64,000 nt of DNA from Metellina segmentata (GCA_947359465.1 OX375875.1:58901981-58965980); one strand, 5' to 3'. Positions 24,401 to 36,665 are shown, counted from the stretch's first letter. Notes: a model not told the origin generated them from the sequence alone. Numbers and translations: made by a program.

Positions 24401-24441
24401 ATGTTTGGCGATATTTTCTACGTTTTGGCGGGATAAATAGG

Positions 24442-24588
24442 ATTTCGCTTCAATGGGGTTTATCTTTGAATTGCTTGCAGAAAAGTAAACGGATATGACG
24501 ACGAATGATGGTTACCTTTAACTTCGGGGATCAGAGATGAAAACTCGTTATCAGCGAGGAAAAGTTATCTTATTTTGTAATGTTACGC
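24442..24588 (+). repeat. local direct duplication, segment A, copy 1
   Basis: TTTATCTTTGAATTGCTTGC through AAAAGTTATCTTATTTTGTA matches 25503-25648 at roughly nine bases in ten. It lies just upstream of the candidate promoter. Confidence 0.85.
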
Positions 24589-25275
24589 TTTTTTATGCAA
24601 TTGTTATCAAAAAGTGTTAGAGTTTATTAACACAAATTTACCAAACGGATCAAATGAAAGGCAATTCCACGGAAACTTACGTTACATTTGGACACATATA
24701 CTGATCTTGAAGCGTAAATATATTAGCAAAGAATAATGGGAAACAAAATAAATTTATTTGAATTGTTCAACAAACTAACAAAAAGCTAAAATTTGATGGG
24801 AATGTTATTAATTTACTGATATTTTTAAATTCACATAATTAAATTTGTTACAGTACAGAGGAATAACTGAAAAGGTTTATGGACATTTGAATAAAATTAT
24901 ATTCTGTTCAACACGATATAGTTTGAAAACTATATACATTCCTTTCTAGAGCCTTTCATAAATGTATTCATGCAGTTTTTTTAAACTGTCATTCATCAAT
25001 TAAATTTAATACAATTTTTTTAAGCAACTTACGTTTCAGTAACTTACATAACACTTCTTCATCTTTCCAATTCAAATTAAAAATTCTAACTAATCTAAAA
25101 TCTAACTCAATTCTAAAAAAAGTTAGCACCTACCAAAGAACAGATTTTTTAAACCCAAAATTATGTAAAATATATCTATTTTTATTCTTTATTTTTCAAG
25201 TTTTTCCCTTTCAGCTTGGAATGACCCTGCAACCGTTTTAAAATGTTGACTTAAAATAATAGAATAATATATAAT
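24589..25275. other. ~690-bp segment present in one duplicate only
   Basis: This AT-rich DNA separates segments A and B in copy 1, whereas A and B are adjacent in copy 2. It is therefore either an insertion after the duplication or a deletion in the other copy. No terminal repeats are obvious; TTAC-like bases occur at both junctions. Confidence 0.55.
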
Positions 25276-25460
25276 TACTTTTTATCATATTTCCTCAATT
25301 GACTTAACGATTTTTTCTGAAATGTTTATAAAATTAATATAGCAGCATGAAGATTTCTTCACCCCTCCCTGCATCCGACATACGTATGAAGTATTCATAT
25401 TTTCACCCTAACGGGTCATTTGACCGGTTTAGAATTTTATGTGTTTTTACATTTTCGATA
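25276..25460 (+). repeat. local direct duplication, segment B, copy 1
   Basis: TTTTTATCATATTTCCTCAA through GGGTCATTTGACCGGTTTAG matches 25649-25832, including the block ACGTATGAAGTATTCA. Confidence 0.85.
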
Positions 25461-25502
25461 TTAAAACCGTTGCGTATACACTGACTTAGCGAGCTAAATT
25501 TA

Positions 25503-25832
25503 ATATCGCTTCACTGGCGTTTATCTTTGAATTGCTTGCAGAAAAGTAAACGGACATGAAGACGAATAATGTTTATCTTTTAACTTCGAGGTATCAGAAA
25601 TGAAAACTCATTATCAGTGAGGAAAAGTTATCTTATTTTGTAATGTTAGTTTATCATATTTCTTCAACTGACTAACGACTTTTCCTGAAATTTTTATCAA
25701 ATTAATTTAGCAGTATATAGTTTTCTTCACCTCTCCCTGTATCCGACCTACGTATGAAGTATTCAAGTTTTCACCGTAATGGGTCATTTGATTGGTTTAG
25801 TATTTATGAGTTTTTATATTAAAATAATAAGC
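25503..25832 (+). repeat. local direct duplication, segments A and B, copy 2
   Basis: Segment A (25503-25648) runs straight into segment B (25649-25832). Substitutions and small gaps against copy 1 indicate a moderately old event. The two A segments start about 1061 bases apart. Confidence 0.85.
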
Positions 25833-27226
25833 ACATACACCACCGTAAAGAGCTTCATGTCTTATTGCATCCTAACGATAAAATAATAACTCAGCTTCGA
25901 ATTTTGTTCTTTTGAACTGAATTAATGGGTACCTGTTCTGGAGATAACAAGCGCGCAAATAATGAGTTCCATTCAAAACATTTTGTATCGTGCACCTGAG
26001 CCTATTATTTTGCACAGCAGTGTGTGCATTTAAACATCAGAGGACAACATCGTCTCAAATCGAAACATAATTTGGGTAGTTACTAGTTTATTCTGATATT
26101 GAAGCAGTTTATTGTAGATCATCGCAGCGATTACACTGTAGTGAATTCAGTTAAACAATGACATTGTATATTTTATTTTCAAAATTTGAATGTTGATAGT
26201 GACATTTAGAGTAAGAAGTAGTGAAAACATAACATCAATAGTTAGTTTTATGTTTTATTATTTTTAGTTTAATCACTATTTCTAAGATTCCAGAATTTTG
26301 ATAAACAAGAAAGTTATCGGAAGAAATAAATCATTTTGTGAAAAATGTTCTGAAATTGATGAAGGAGAATTGAAAGCAAAGAGACGGTGTACGTAATAAG
26401 TGCCAAATAAGACAATGCCATGAAAATAAATTGAGATTATGTTATCGAATACTCAAGTGAAACTGAATAAATACCAAAATAATTTATTTCTTATTATTAT
26501 TAAGTTTTGTTATTTTTATACAAGTATTAAATTATTATTTAAAGATAACTTTGTTTATTATTTCAAGCACTGATTCCATTGTTAACTGCGTTCAAATGGA
26601 AAATAGATCATTCAATCCGTTTCGATAAAAATAGGTGTTTTTTAAAAGGTCGGTAAATTTTGTGTTAAAAAGTAACCAAGAGTTTTAGTTGATAATTTCT
26701 ATAATTTGCCATACCCAAGGATGAGGAATAATTTGAGGGAATGATTTTAAATATTAGGCCGTGATTTTTATATCACAGTTACCCAACGTTCTATTAGAGT
26801 CGGGTTCCGATATGAGTCTTGTACAAATCAGAAATGTCCTGGTCGAAATTAGATGTGAATTTTACACTTGAAGGAATTCCTACTATTGGCACAAAAAACA
26901 ATGTTTGCAATGCATCCATCAGTCAAATTAGGTTATCAATAGTCGAGAATTAGAAGGTAATTTTTCATAGATGTATATGGATATAAAGCTATTTCAGTTT
27001 AGAAATTTCATTTTCCTGAATCCTGTCTTGATAAATTATCTGTCCTTGGTCAACATTTTAAGACTTCGCAAACTCTTAACAATTCTTTAAATAGTTGAAT
27101 CTCACAAGTTTTTTTTTAATTTACAAAATAAAAATTTTGTATTATGTATACTTATTTTATAAAGTTTTTATATATTTAATACCTTGCAACATTACATCAC
27201 CTCAAATCTCGTAACTTAACTTTCTT
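25833..27226. other. AT-rich non-coding stretch
   Basis: No gene, terminal repeats or SINE seen. Confidence 0.55.
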
Positions 27227-27350
27227 AGTGGATGTCTTGATGAGGTATCTCGTCACTGGAAAAGCTAACCAGGTCTAGATGGACTAGATATCTCGGCATT
27301 ATATAAAAATGACCAGATCCTGGTTTTGTGATCATCAAAAAAACGGTAAT
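27227..27350 (+). repeat. satellite-like flank, left
   Basis: Contains AGGTATCTCGTCACTGG and TAGATATCTCGGCATTAT, followed by AATGACCAGATCCTGG and GATCATCAAAAAAA. The same order occurs at 28241-28302 to the right of the 51-bp array, so the array is bracketed by direct copies of one sequence. Confidence 0.65.
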
Positions 27351-27757
27351 ATCTTGATGACGGATTCTATCCATTAAGTTAGACGTCAGAAAAAATACAT
27401 ACACAATTTTGATCGAAGTTCACAAGGGCAGAGCTATGAACTTCTAATCCCCATCAGATTTTGTCACCCACCAGTCAAGGGACTTGCCGGCCGACCATCG
27501 GATTTAAAGTTCACATGCCTTGTATGCTAGAAGCAGAGGCACACGAAAATGGTTGTCCTCCTCTCAAGTCCCAACTGACCAAGTCCAACTTCAGTGATTT
27601 TATTTCAAAGGGTGTACGTAAGGGCTCATGTAAAGAATGGCTTTATCTTTTTTACAAATGGAATGTTATAAGAAGAAAGTTTGGGATTTTGGGGGCGCGT
27701 ATAGATTAATTCACTTCGTTGATTTATGAATATAGAAAAACCATATTGTGCTTAACC
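27351..27757. other. moderate-GC stretch left of the 51-bp array
   Basis: An 82-codon open frame (27461-27709) lies here but starts with TTG and matches no family known to me. No other structure seen. Confidence 0.35.
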
Positions 27758-28059
27758 TTTAGACTACGGCCGGTACAGCAGTTGTACCTTGAGCACGCCA
27801 AGGAAGAATTTAGACTACGGTCAGTACAGCAGTTGTATCTTGAGCACGCTAAGGAAGAATTTAGACTACGGCCGGTACAGCAGTTGTACCTTGAGCACGC
27901 CAAGGAAGAATTTAGACTACGGCCGGTACAGCAGTTGTACCTTGAGCACGCCAAGGAAGAATTTAGACTACGGTCAGTACAGCAGTTGTACCTTGAAAGT
28001 TATGACTCGCGCCAAGAAAGAATTTAGACTATGACCGGTGCAGCAGTTGTATCTTGGTG
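27758..28059 (+). repeat. 51-bp minisatellite, six units
   Basis: TTTAGACTACGGCCGGTACA starts units at 27758, 27809, 27860, 27911 and 27962 (exactly 51 bases each), with a sixth at 28023 after a 10-bp insertion. Units differ at a few CpG-linked positions (GGCCGG versus GGTCAG). Because 51 is a multiple of three, frames on both strands stay open and would encode a 17-residue repeat (FRLRPVQQLYLEHAKEE). None of these frames has an ATG, so coding is not supported. Confidence 0.9.
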
Positions 28060-28149
28060 GTACTCAAGGATCACTCAATGGTAGTTGTAATCCTGTGAGT
28101 TTGGTTATTTAACAAAACAAGTTTAAACCTCCTGGATGGCTGTCTCGTT

Positions 28150-28302
28150 CCAGTATCTCGTCAATAGCTAAACTGACAAGATATTCATAGACGGAGGTAT
28201 CTCATCATTAGCAAATCTGACTGTGTATTAATAGACGAGATATCTCATCATTATAAGAATTGACCAGATCTTGATCTTGTCATCATCAAAAAATATACTA
28301 TC
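28150..28302 (+). repeat. satellite-like flank, right, ~45-bp units
   Basis: Three units of the form TATCTCATCATTAGCAAATC, each followed by TAATAGACG, lie in tandem. The last runs into the sequence shared with 27287-27348. Confidence 0.65.
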
Positions 28303-28372
28303 TCTCTTAATCTCATAAAACCACCGTCTATCTCTCTTAATCTCATAAAACCACCGTCTATCTCTCATCCCT
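28301..28372 (+). repeat. 30-bp tandem duplication
   Basis: CTATCTCTCTTAATCTCATA followed by AAACCACCGT is present twice with no change, then a third partial CTATCTCTCAT. The identity suggests a recent event. Confidence 0.85.
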
Positions 28373-28427
28373 AAATGCCAGACCAAGGTTCGATTCCCAG
28401 CACCTCCTCCGAGATCTTTTGGGGCCT

Positions 28428-28740
28428 CGGTAGCCCAGTTGGTAGAGTAGCGGAATAACAACAGGAGATTTGCAAGTTCGGAACTCGATCCAAACAATGA
28501 ACGTCGTGTATATGGGGGCTGGTACACTTTAAATCTGTCGTGGTTTCAAACGTCCTCCGTTGGCGTGGTGTGATAGTTTGGAGGGGTGAAGCGCAGGATT
28601 TGACCTTGTCATCTGATTGTGGTTCAAAATGACGAGGTGTTGTCGTCTGATCCTTCGCTTTAGGATTGATCCCGGACCGTTGCCATTACACGCTTTATTG
28701 CTCCAGTGCGACGTAAATTTAACTACCTATATACCCTGAA
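28428..28740 (+). repeat. SINE-A, near full length
   Basis: tRNA-like head: GCCTCGGTAGCCCAGTTGG with GGTAGAGTAGCG (A box) and GCAAGTTCGGAACTC (decayed B box). The body follows: ATCTGTCGTGG, GTTGGCGTGGTGTG, CATCTGATTGTGGTTCAAAA, GACGAGGTGTTGTCGTC and GGATTGATCCCGGACCGTTG. The same order is seen at 34258-34536 and, in inverse, at 43918-44222. Confidence 0.8.
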
Positions 28741-29980
28741 ATGCCAGCGATAAAAATCACAGGATGTCATGAAGTGCGTCACAAAGAGACCCTATCTCAC
28801 AATCGGATGCTGGACGCAAAAAGAACAGCTGAAATTATTACAATTTGGAATTACCGGTTGTTTGGGAGTCAAATTGACGACGGGTCGCTTAGAGAACAAT
28901 GAATGAGTGTTTGTTCTGGACTGGTCGTAAAGTCTTGGCATTAAAAAACAAGACATCTCAAAATCGTAAAATATCATTCTTTGTTAAATTACTGTTATTG
29001 AAATCTTGAACAAATGAGACAAAGATAAAAACAATGATAAATATGAAAATTATGAGGAAAATCATTCTAAAAGCATGTATTATATTCTTTTTTTAGAGAC
29101 TTGAACTTTCATAACTTCCTTGTATTCATGTTTAAAATAAAACAGTTAACCTGAAACACTATATCCTTTTTCGGTATATTAGGTTCAAATCATAGGCGGT
29201 GTACATCATCTTAATTGATTATTGGGTCGTATTCAGTTTTTTATCGGCATTTTATAACTATGATAGATTTTGCAATTTTACCAAGTGTTTAAGATCAATC
29301 CTCTCTCTAAATAAATATCACATCTGTAACACCTTTGTTTCAAATACTAATAGTTTTTCTTCAAGTTTCAAATGAACTGTACGAACGAGTACAATATTCG
29401 TTAACTGTATAAGGAACTTTAGAATGTCACTCGATCATCTTTTCTAATTGTCAACAAAGGCTTGTAGAAAACCAAAAAACGGGAATTATTTTAATAGTGC
29501 ACCTTTAAAAAAAATTTAAAGTTAAGAAATATTTTTTAACACAGCAAATATACTTGTCAGTGTAATGATGTCATCTGTAAGTAATACTTACAAAATTGCA
29601 CCAATTAAAAAAGAAAACTGCTACGTGAAAATCGCCTTCCAAGTAATAGTAATTGTAATCAGACGCTATATTAAAAGCCAAACATTATATATACCTTAAT
29701 ATACAGTATTTAAACGCATTAGAAAAATGAATCCTTTTGACTTTCGATTAAATCTTTCTTTTCCATCTTCTTACAGGTGTCGCAGTAATTTCGGAATAAA
29801 ATTCAAATGTTAAATGTGACACTTGTTTTGCGAAAGAGGGAGTGAATTTTATGTTAATGTTTAAAAGTACTCATTATTTGCTACAAAAATCTTAAAGTCA
29901 ACTACCACAAAAGTTCCATCCTAGACTATGATAATTGACCTATTTATTTATCTACTATCTATCTATTTAAAACGAATGTG
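28741..29980. other. non-coding stretch
   Basis: The first 250 bases are of moderate GC without recognised content; the rest is AT-rich. No gene seen. Confidence 0.5.
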
Positions 29981-30438
29981 TTTTAAAAAAGGATGTGAGT
30001 GTATATATTCTCTATACTAATCTACACAGCTTGATCAATCCACACCAAATTTGGTACACTTATGCAATATTTTAAAACACTGCGGAAAACATAGGCTATT
30101 ACTTTCCTGCCTTCAGACCAGTATGTAGCACTTACGACCATGAAAATTGGCACACAGGTTGTACTAAAATTGCCCCTCGAAACAAGAATTTTGAAATCTA
30201 AAGTTCTTTTTTTTTTTTTTTTTTTACAATAAGCGGAGATGGACAAGGAAACACGTTCTACAGGGTTTGTGTATTTGAGTTGACACAGGGAAATGTAGCG
30301 GTTATATTTTAGCTGTCGTGGTAGGAAACACGTTCTACAGTGTTTGTGTATTTGAATTAACACAAGGAAATGTCGTGGTTACAATTTAACTGTATCGGTC
30401 ATATTTGAAACCCGAGCAACGCCTTTTTATTCAGCTAG
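29981..30438 (+). mobile_element. Helitron-like non-autonomous element, copy 1
   Basis: It starts around AAAAAAGGATGTGAGTGTAT and ends at CAGCTAG (CTAG at 30435-30438, then T), after a short GC-rich CCCGAGCAACGCC block. Such a start and a CTAG end with a GC-rich sub-terminal block are typical of Helitron-like repeats. Blocks CCACACCAAATTTGGTACAC, GACCATGAAAATTGGCACAC and ACACGTTCTACAG recur in the copies at 42490-43153 and 58373-58695. A 77-bp internal duplication (ACACGTTCTACAG at 30251 and 30328) and a T-run of 21 are specific to this copy. The 113-aa minus-strand open frame is the antisense of the repeat. Confidence 0.6.
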
Positions 30439-30759
30439 TTTGAAAATAAAGCTCTGTGTAAAATAATTTTCCTTAAAATTTCCCGAGTGCAGGTGAGATA
30501 CATCAGCTAAATGAATTACACTTTCTAGTACAGATTGTTAAGTTAAACACGTGAATGACATTACTTTACTTATTATTTACCACATCAATATTTTTCAAAT
30601 CTTTATTAACCGTCTGAGGGTTCATTCGCATAATTCGTTCTTGCAACCTGCAATTTTCCCTGAAAGCTATCTTATGAAATTTGACCTTCTTGATGAATAC
30701 ATTTTTTCCAGAGGATTTTATATTCTTAAGAAAGGGAAATACGTAGATTAATTCCGAAT
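30439..30759. other. AT-rich spacer
   Basis: No recognised feature; lies between the Helitron-like element and the minisatellite. Confidence 0.5.
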
Positions 30760-31285
30760 GATTTTATTCTAAGGAAAAGAACAGTAAAATCTTTCCAAAT
30801 TTTTCTATTCTAAGGAAATGATAAACAAAATCTTACTGAAGGATTCTATTCTAAGGAAGGAACCAATAGAATATTTCCAAAGAAATCACTTCAAGGAAAG
30901 GAGCAATAGAATCTTTCCAAGAGATTGTATTTGAAAACCAATGGACTCTGTCCAAGGGATTCACTCCAAGGAAAGGACTAATAGAAATTTTTTTTTAATT
31001 ATATTCTATAGAAAGAACCATAGAATCTTTCCAAAGGATTCACTTCAAGGAAATGAGCAATAGAATATTTCCAAAGGATTCACTTCAATGAAAGGAACAA
31101 TAGAATCTTTCCAAGAGATTGTATTCGAATAAAAGGACCAATTGACTGTCCATGGGATTCACTCCAAGGAAAGAATCAATAGAAGTTTCCTTCTAATTAT
31201 ATTCTATAGAAAGAACCAATAAAATCTCTCCAAAGGATTCGCTACCAAGAGAGGAGCAATAGAATATTTCTAAAGGCTAAAACAA
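30760..31285 (+). repeat. ~39-bp minisatellite with a ~194-bp higher-order repeat
   Basis: CAATAGAATCTTTCCAAAGG followed by ATTCACTTCAAGGAAAGGA is repeated with variation about 12-13 times. A longer pattern, GAGATTGTATT ... GTCCAAGGGATTCACTCCAA ... AATTATATTCTATAGAAAGA, occurs at 30921 and again at 31115, about 194 bases later. The array thus grew partly by copying multi-unit blocks. Confidence 0.85.
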
Positions 31286-34257
31286 TCCATGGATTTTTTC
31301 ACCCACTAGGTGCAGTTATTTAATCATTAAGTGTGCTATGGTTTAAAGGCAGTATTACATTTCTCGAAAATCCCGTGACGCTCAGAAAATTAAACCATCA
31401 CACTAGATGATTTATACTTTAATGTACTTTCGTTTGTTCTGCACCTGTTGACTTATTTCGTATTCTTCTTGTTCGCCGCAAGCATTTTATGAAATCTAAT
31501 TTCCTGAAAATGTCATGCCACGATCACTCATTCATAAGCCCTCAATAGATGATAAAATAAAAGTTTATCGATTGCTACAACCTTTATACATGCCTTGGCG
31601 TATCTAGTTTTGTGTACTGCATAAGACACGACGCAGTTTGCATTTTCATTCCATTTATGATTTTCCTGGTCAGCTGTGTTTGTTGACACATTTAGCATGC
31701 ATTGCAGTTGGAAAGACCCATTCACTGATTGGATGGAGTTTTCTCATTACAAGCTAAAATTCAAGAGCTAATGTGTTTACACTTTTAAATGTCGATTCAA
31801 TAACCCAACTGATAATTAGTCAATAATCCATAAATCTTTTAACCACATTCAGAATTTAGAATATCTTAAATTTAATTCTCACATATTTAGGGACATATAA
31901 TTTCATCCTTTTTATAATTATATTTGTTTTCTCTCTAATTTTAGTAGAATTTAAGGTTGGAAATTTAGTTTTTACTAACGAAATCATGAAAAAGTGGAAT
32001 ACTTAAATCCATCGAATAACTTTTTTTAAAGTTCCCAAACTCCCATTTGAATTAGAGAGAAATGTTTGAATAGATAGATAATGTCCATACAGTAGAGGTA
32101 CAGAGCAAGTATAATGGTTCAGGTTTTTTACCACCTTAAGTCACAACTACACACCACACCAAAATCTCAGGACCTTAATGGTTTGAATATTTGGGGTCTT
32201 AGTAGGAAGAAGTGCTAAAAAAAACGATATATTCAGAACACAGAGCATAAGAATTATTTTACGAGTAAAATTATCACAAATATTCAGAGAACAACACAAA
32301 ATCTTATTAATTAAATTCCTCTCCTCTCTTACAAGTTATACTTATTATGTGCAACAAAAATTCATTTTACGTTTTTATTGTTTCTGACTGGGTGAATACT
32401 TAATTTTTGTGATGTGAAATTTTAGGCTGGTGTGTATACTGAATTTTTTTGTGACATAAAATTTTGCAAATTTGATATTTAAAACCTATCCTTAAAAATA
32501 TTATAGCGAATACGGAATAGTTTAATCTTAATATGTTTCTAAAAAATGTGTACTTTATCATTCCTGTAAAAATTAAGTCTAAATTATCATATCTTAGAAA
32601 ATATTAGTCTTTTAAAGATGCGACTTTATGATGTGTACTGACTTTTGGGAGCTATTGTATATGAATTTCAAAAGAATATTCCTCACTGAATAGTGCCTTT
32701 GAATTTTCTCTTCTACGAACGACGTATGAATAAAAAGGTATGATTCGCTTTTCTCCCGCAGATGAAAAAACATTATTCTTTCACAATTAAAAAGAGGTCT
32801 TAATATTTTCAGTTTCTTAAAGATTGGCAATCGGCGCCCAACCCATTTTAAACCAAATGCACTAAAACATTTACTGAGGGAATGAGTGTTCTCTCTCTCT
32901 CTCTCTTATGAGATAAAATATTGAAATCTTCTATTAAAAAGAATGAATATGTGCATATCTGTATCACTATAATATATTTACTAATACATATTTTTATATC
33001 ATGTGTAAAATATAAAAATAAAAAAAACATGATCGTTTTTATAAAAATGTTGGCATTGTAAAAAATGTTAATTAATGGGAAGTTAATTAAATCAAACGTT
33101 GCAGTGCATCTACTCTCACGTATTTTAAGTCTGAAACACTAACACGCCTTGAAAGAAAATGCTATTTGTATTGTGCATATAAATTTGAAGTGGGTTGTCA
33201 TTTTCCCCATTAAATTGAACGAAAAGGAAAGTCAGGGGAAAAAAATATACTTCGAAACTTCGATATAAATTGTTTCTAAAATGAACTTTTTCTTCCTGGT
33301 TTAATGCGTTTATAGTTGTTTAATCACTCCGAAACGTACGCAGTGTGTCTTTAAAACATAAATAGCTTTCTCTGATTGAAATCTGAGAACCTCTAGTGCA
33401 AATACAAAAGCATTCGGAAATACCTGTTAAGTATCTTATAATCGGTAATTCAATATCAGTATCTTTTTCGTAAAAGTATATTTAAAAGAGAGACCATTGT
33501 TTTCCTCTTAATTTCATTTTAGAACGAAGTAACAAGAACCCTACAGAACTATCCGATCGTACAGTATAGAATGTTAAAGTGTATATGTTAACCAGGAAGA
33601 GAATGAAGATTTTCTAGGAAAACAAACCAGGAAATTAGTTAAAAATTCACTAGTGAGGGGAGAACTATCGCCAATTCTGACAGCTGAAAGAGTCAACAAG
33701 CAATCTCATCCTCACGAGTTTGTAAACGTGCAGCTGAAATATCCTTCCTGAGGGGAAAAAACCAAGCAGATTCATTTTAATTCTGCACCTCAATCCAAAG
33801 AAAATACATTCTTCTTCATGTCAAGATCAAGGCTAAATTCTACTTAACATGAAACAGAAAGATATATAACTTGTATCTAGAAATCTGTCATATTCTGCAA
33901 TTCGTTTTTCTATTACTTTGTTGTGGTATGAGCTACTCAAAAGGAAACAGGTTTACTTTTTTTTAAATATCGTTGAATTGCTTTGTGTCCACATTCCACA
34001 CATGCAACCAATCAAAGGTTATAAAATGTAAAAACTGGGCTTTTGATATATTTTAAATAAATGTATCTAATTATGTGTTAGGGAAAAACACTAAAAGTAA
34101 TTAAATTGTTGATTTCCGAGTTAAGGAAGGTTGCTAGCAGATCAGCCCGGAGATAATGGTCTCTCCGGTGCGGAAAGGTACTTCATGTACAAATAAAAAA
34201 ACTACACAATATCATGTGTTCCTCCCCATATATTCTTGATATAACTCAAAACTAATT
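31286..34257. other. AT-rich non-coding stretch
   Basis: No gene found. 32163-32212 carries a small dispersed block related to 16032-16075. A (CT)n run lies at 32890-32907. The rest is unique. Confidence 0.5.
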
Positions 34258-34536
34258 ATGCACCGCGTAAGTTCAGTTGGAAGAGCAATGAATTAGCTAC
34301 AGGTGGGTTTCCAGTTCAAAACTCGACCCACTCAAAGACCGTCGTGTACATGAGGCTGGTGCATGTTGGATCTGTCGTGGCCTCAAATGTCCTCCCGTTG
34401 GCGTGATGTGAAATTTGGAGAGTAGTGTGCCAGTTCAGATGTTGATCTCGCCATCTGACCGTGGTTCAAAATTACGAGGCGTTGTCCTTGGATCTTTCCT
34501 TTAAAGGTTGATCCCGGACCGTAACCAATAGCCCAA
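34258..34536 (+). repeat. SINE-A, near full length
   Basis: A decayed tRNA-like head (GTTCAGTTGGAAGAGC; CCAGTTCAAAACTCG) leads into the SINE-A body: GCTGGTGCATGTTGGATCTG, TCGTGGCCTCAAATGTCCTC, CCATCTGACCGTGGTTCAAA, ACGAGGCGTTGTCC and GTTGATCCCGGACCGTAACC. It keeps the body better than the head. Confidence 0.8.
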
Positions 34537-36540
34537 AACAAAAGATGTGGAAATATTTCGTCACTCGTTCAATTTGATTTCGAACAAAAGAAAATCGAAC
34601 TAATTATAAATCTTAGGCGTGTGTTAAGCCTAATTGTTTTGCTCTCTGGAAGTATTTAAGTTTAAGAATGTTAATAAGTTTTAAATAGAAGACAAAATAT
34701 TCACGGTAACGTTGAGTAATGTCAATACAAGGTCAAGTATTGTGCTAAAAGCATATTCAAACAATACTGCGTAATGGAGTGGAGAATTCAATCATAACTT
34801 CAAACAATACTAAATGCAATATGATAAACAAGTTTATACAAAATAGTCTTCATAGATTAGCATTGAATGACACCAATTGCAATTCCATTGTTTATGGCTT
34901 GTCTCATTAGATATCATAGCAGCATATGGTACAAAAAAAGTTCAGTTAACTGTTTTTTAATCTCTAAAATAATGGTACAAAAATATTACGATTTATCATT
35001 TCTTTCTTATAAGTATACCTTTTAATATTGATTTCAAGACAAAATTAGAAAATGTTTACTTAATGTGAAAGTTAAGTAAACATACACGAATTTTGAATAC
35101 ATTATCTATTTAATGGTATTCTGTTTCAGAGTACGATTTTAAGAGACCGGACAGACATGATTGTGTATTTTCATTTCTAAAATTTTGGGGCAACTAAAGC
35201 AAATGAGTAGGAAAATAATATGTTACGCTTGACATGATTAGCTTGATGTGTATACATAATATTTTTATACCGAATATATGCTTTTTTTTATAACTACAAG
35301 AGTAATAAATAAGCAGATACATGGAAAATAAGCATTTTGTTTTAACACATGCACTTGATCAGAGTACATGAAATGTTTTAGAACAAAAGAGCTATAGGCT
35401 TATTGCTAATTAATAATAAACGCTTAATATTTTATAATTTCAAAAACGAAATAGTGCTTTGAAGTATACCTCCAAACAACTATACGAAAACATTATGTTT
35501 TGTTCAAATATGAATGTTTTCGCATTTGAAATCGTCACTTAATGCAATAACAAGGTAACTTTTAAAATGGTGTATTTTGAGTTTCACTTAATTTAGTGCA
35601 GCTGTAATCCTGTAATCATACAGAATTCAATGCAAGCACTAGTAACCTTTCGACTTCTTAAACTATGTATCGGCAAAAGAAAAAGGAGGTCTCTTGAAAA
35701 CTGTATTATGAAACTGTTAAACCCTTTATTTCAAAATCCAAAGTTACCAAGTTCATGTATTCAGGTGACGAATATAAAAAAACGGATATAAATTACTTCA
35801 GAAACTATACTTTAAAAAACAAGAAAGTAAAAATGCACTAAAACAGTCTTTTCATTCAAGTTGAATACAACATAACTGATTATATTCTATTTGTAAATCT
35901 CTTGTTCAAACAAGTAACCTTTGCTTATTTCTTCTATAAAAATATCTTTACTCTCTTTTTGTGCAATAACATTTGAAACAGGTGAAGTAATCAGTCCATA
36001 ACAGATCTGGAAAGAATCAAAAAATGCACATTATCTCGGTTAGAACAAGAGTACTAAACCTATTTCTGGATTTGATTTTCCTCTGATATTTGATATAACA
36101 TCTCGAGTTCATATCTGAATCGTGATATAATATCAAAAGGATAAGAGTTACGAGAATTCGTGGAAAAGGAATCATAAAAATAGAACGTTGTTATTCAGGA
36201 CGGTAAATTTCGAGTTTAATTCAAAATTCCCTTAGAATTTTGAATCCCCCAAACCTTGAGAATGTATATATTAACTCGGATGTTTCTCGGAAGTTTATTT
36301 CATCGCAGTTCGGTCATGAATGTGAAATATAAGTAGACTGAGAATTGGCATTGAGAAGAGCTCAAAACGTGTGTCCAACGTGTTGATTGGTAGTCACGTG
36401 ACTGTTCTGTGAATATTTGACTTGGTTGGCCAATTTGGCATTCCTCGCCTCTTTGGTGATATAACATCTTATGAGAAGATAGATGCGTGAATTTACCTTT
36501 CTATATATAAGGTGACAAAAATTGTAAAAAAACTCCTAGG
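34537..36540. other. AT-rich non-coding stretch
   Basis: No gene or element recognised. 36280-36500 is slightly less AT-rich (GTAGTCACGTGACTG), with nothing assignable. Confidence 0.5.
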
Positions 36541-36665
36541 TCTACTACTCTGTCACGTGGACGAATCAATGGATCAGATGATGAGTATTCGTTTCTACCC
36601 GGCAGACGAAAGTAGTTTAATAGTCACGTTACTACTAATTTGGGTCACATGATTCTGTGTACATA
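36541..36665 (-). repeat. dispersed repeat, copy 2 (relative of 3890-4080)
   Basis: On the minus strand it reads AGAATCATGTGACCC, TTAAACTAC, GTCTGCCGGGTAGAAACG and ACTCATCATCTGATC, parallel to the blocks at 3950-4075. Confidence 0.45.

Noticed and set aside
27719..28027. 102-aa repeat protein from the 51-bp array
   Set aside because: The frame has no ATG (it starts TTG), parallel frames on both strands are open as well, and flanks are satellite-like.
28375..28415. Possible tRNA gene at GGTTCGATTCCCAGCACC
   Set aside because: Only a B-box-like block is present; no matching acceptor stem or A box upstream, so a SINE or tRNA relic is more likely.
30022..30363. 113-aa minus-strand open frame, similar to frames at 42330-42632 and 58530-58660 (shared VPIF...AT-WS-DRK-IAYV)
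   Set aside because: The protein similarity follows from DNA similarity of the Helitron-like repeat read antisense. Frames break at different places and show no known domain.
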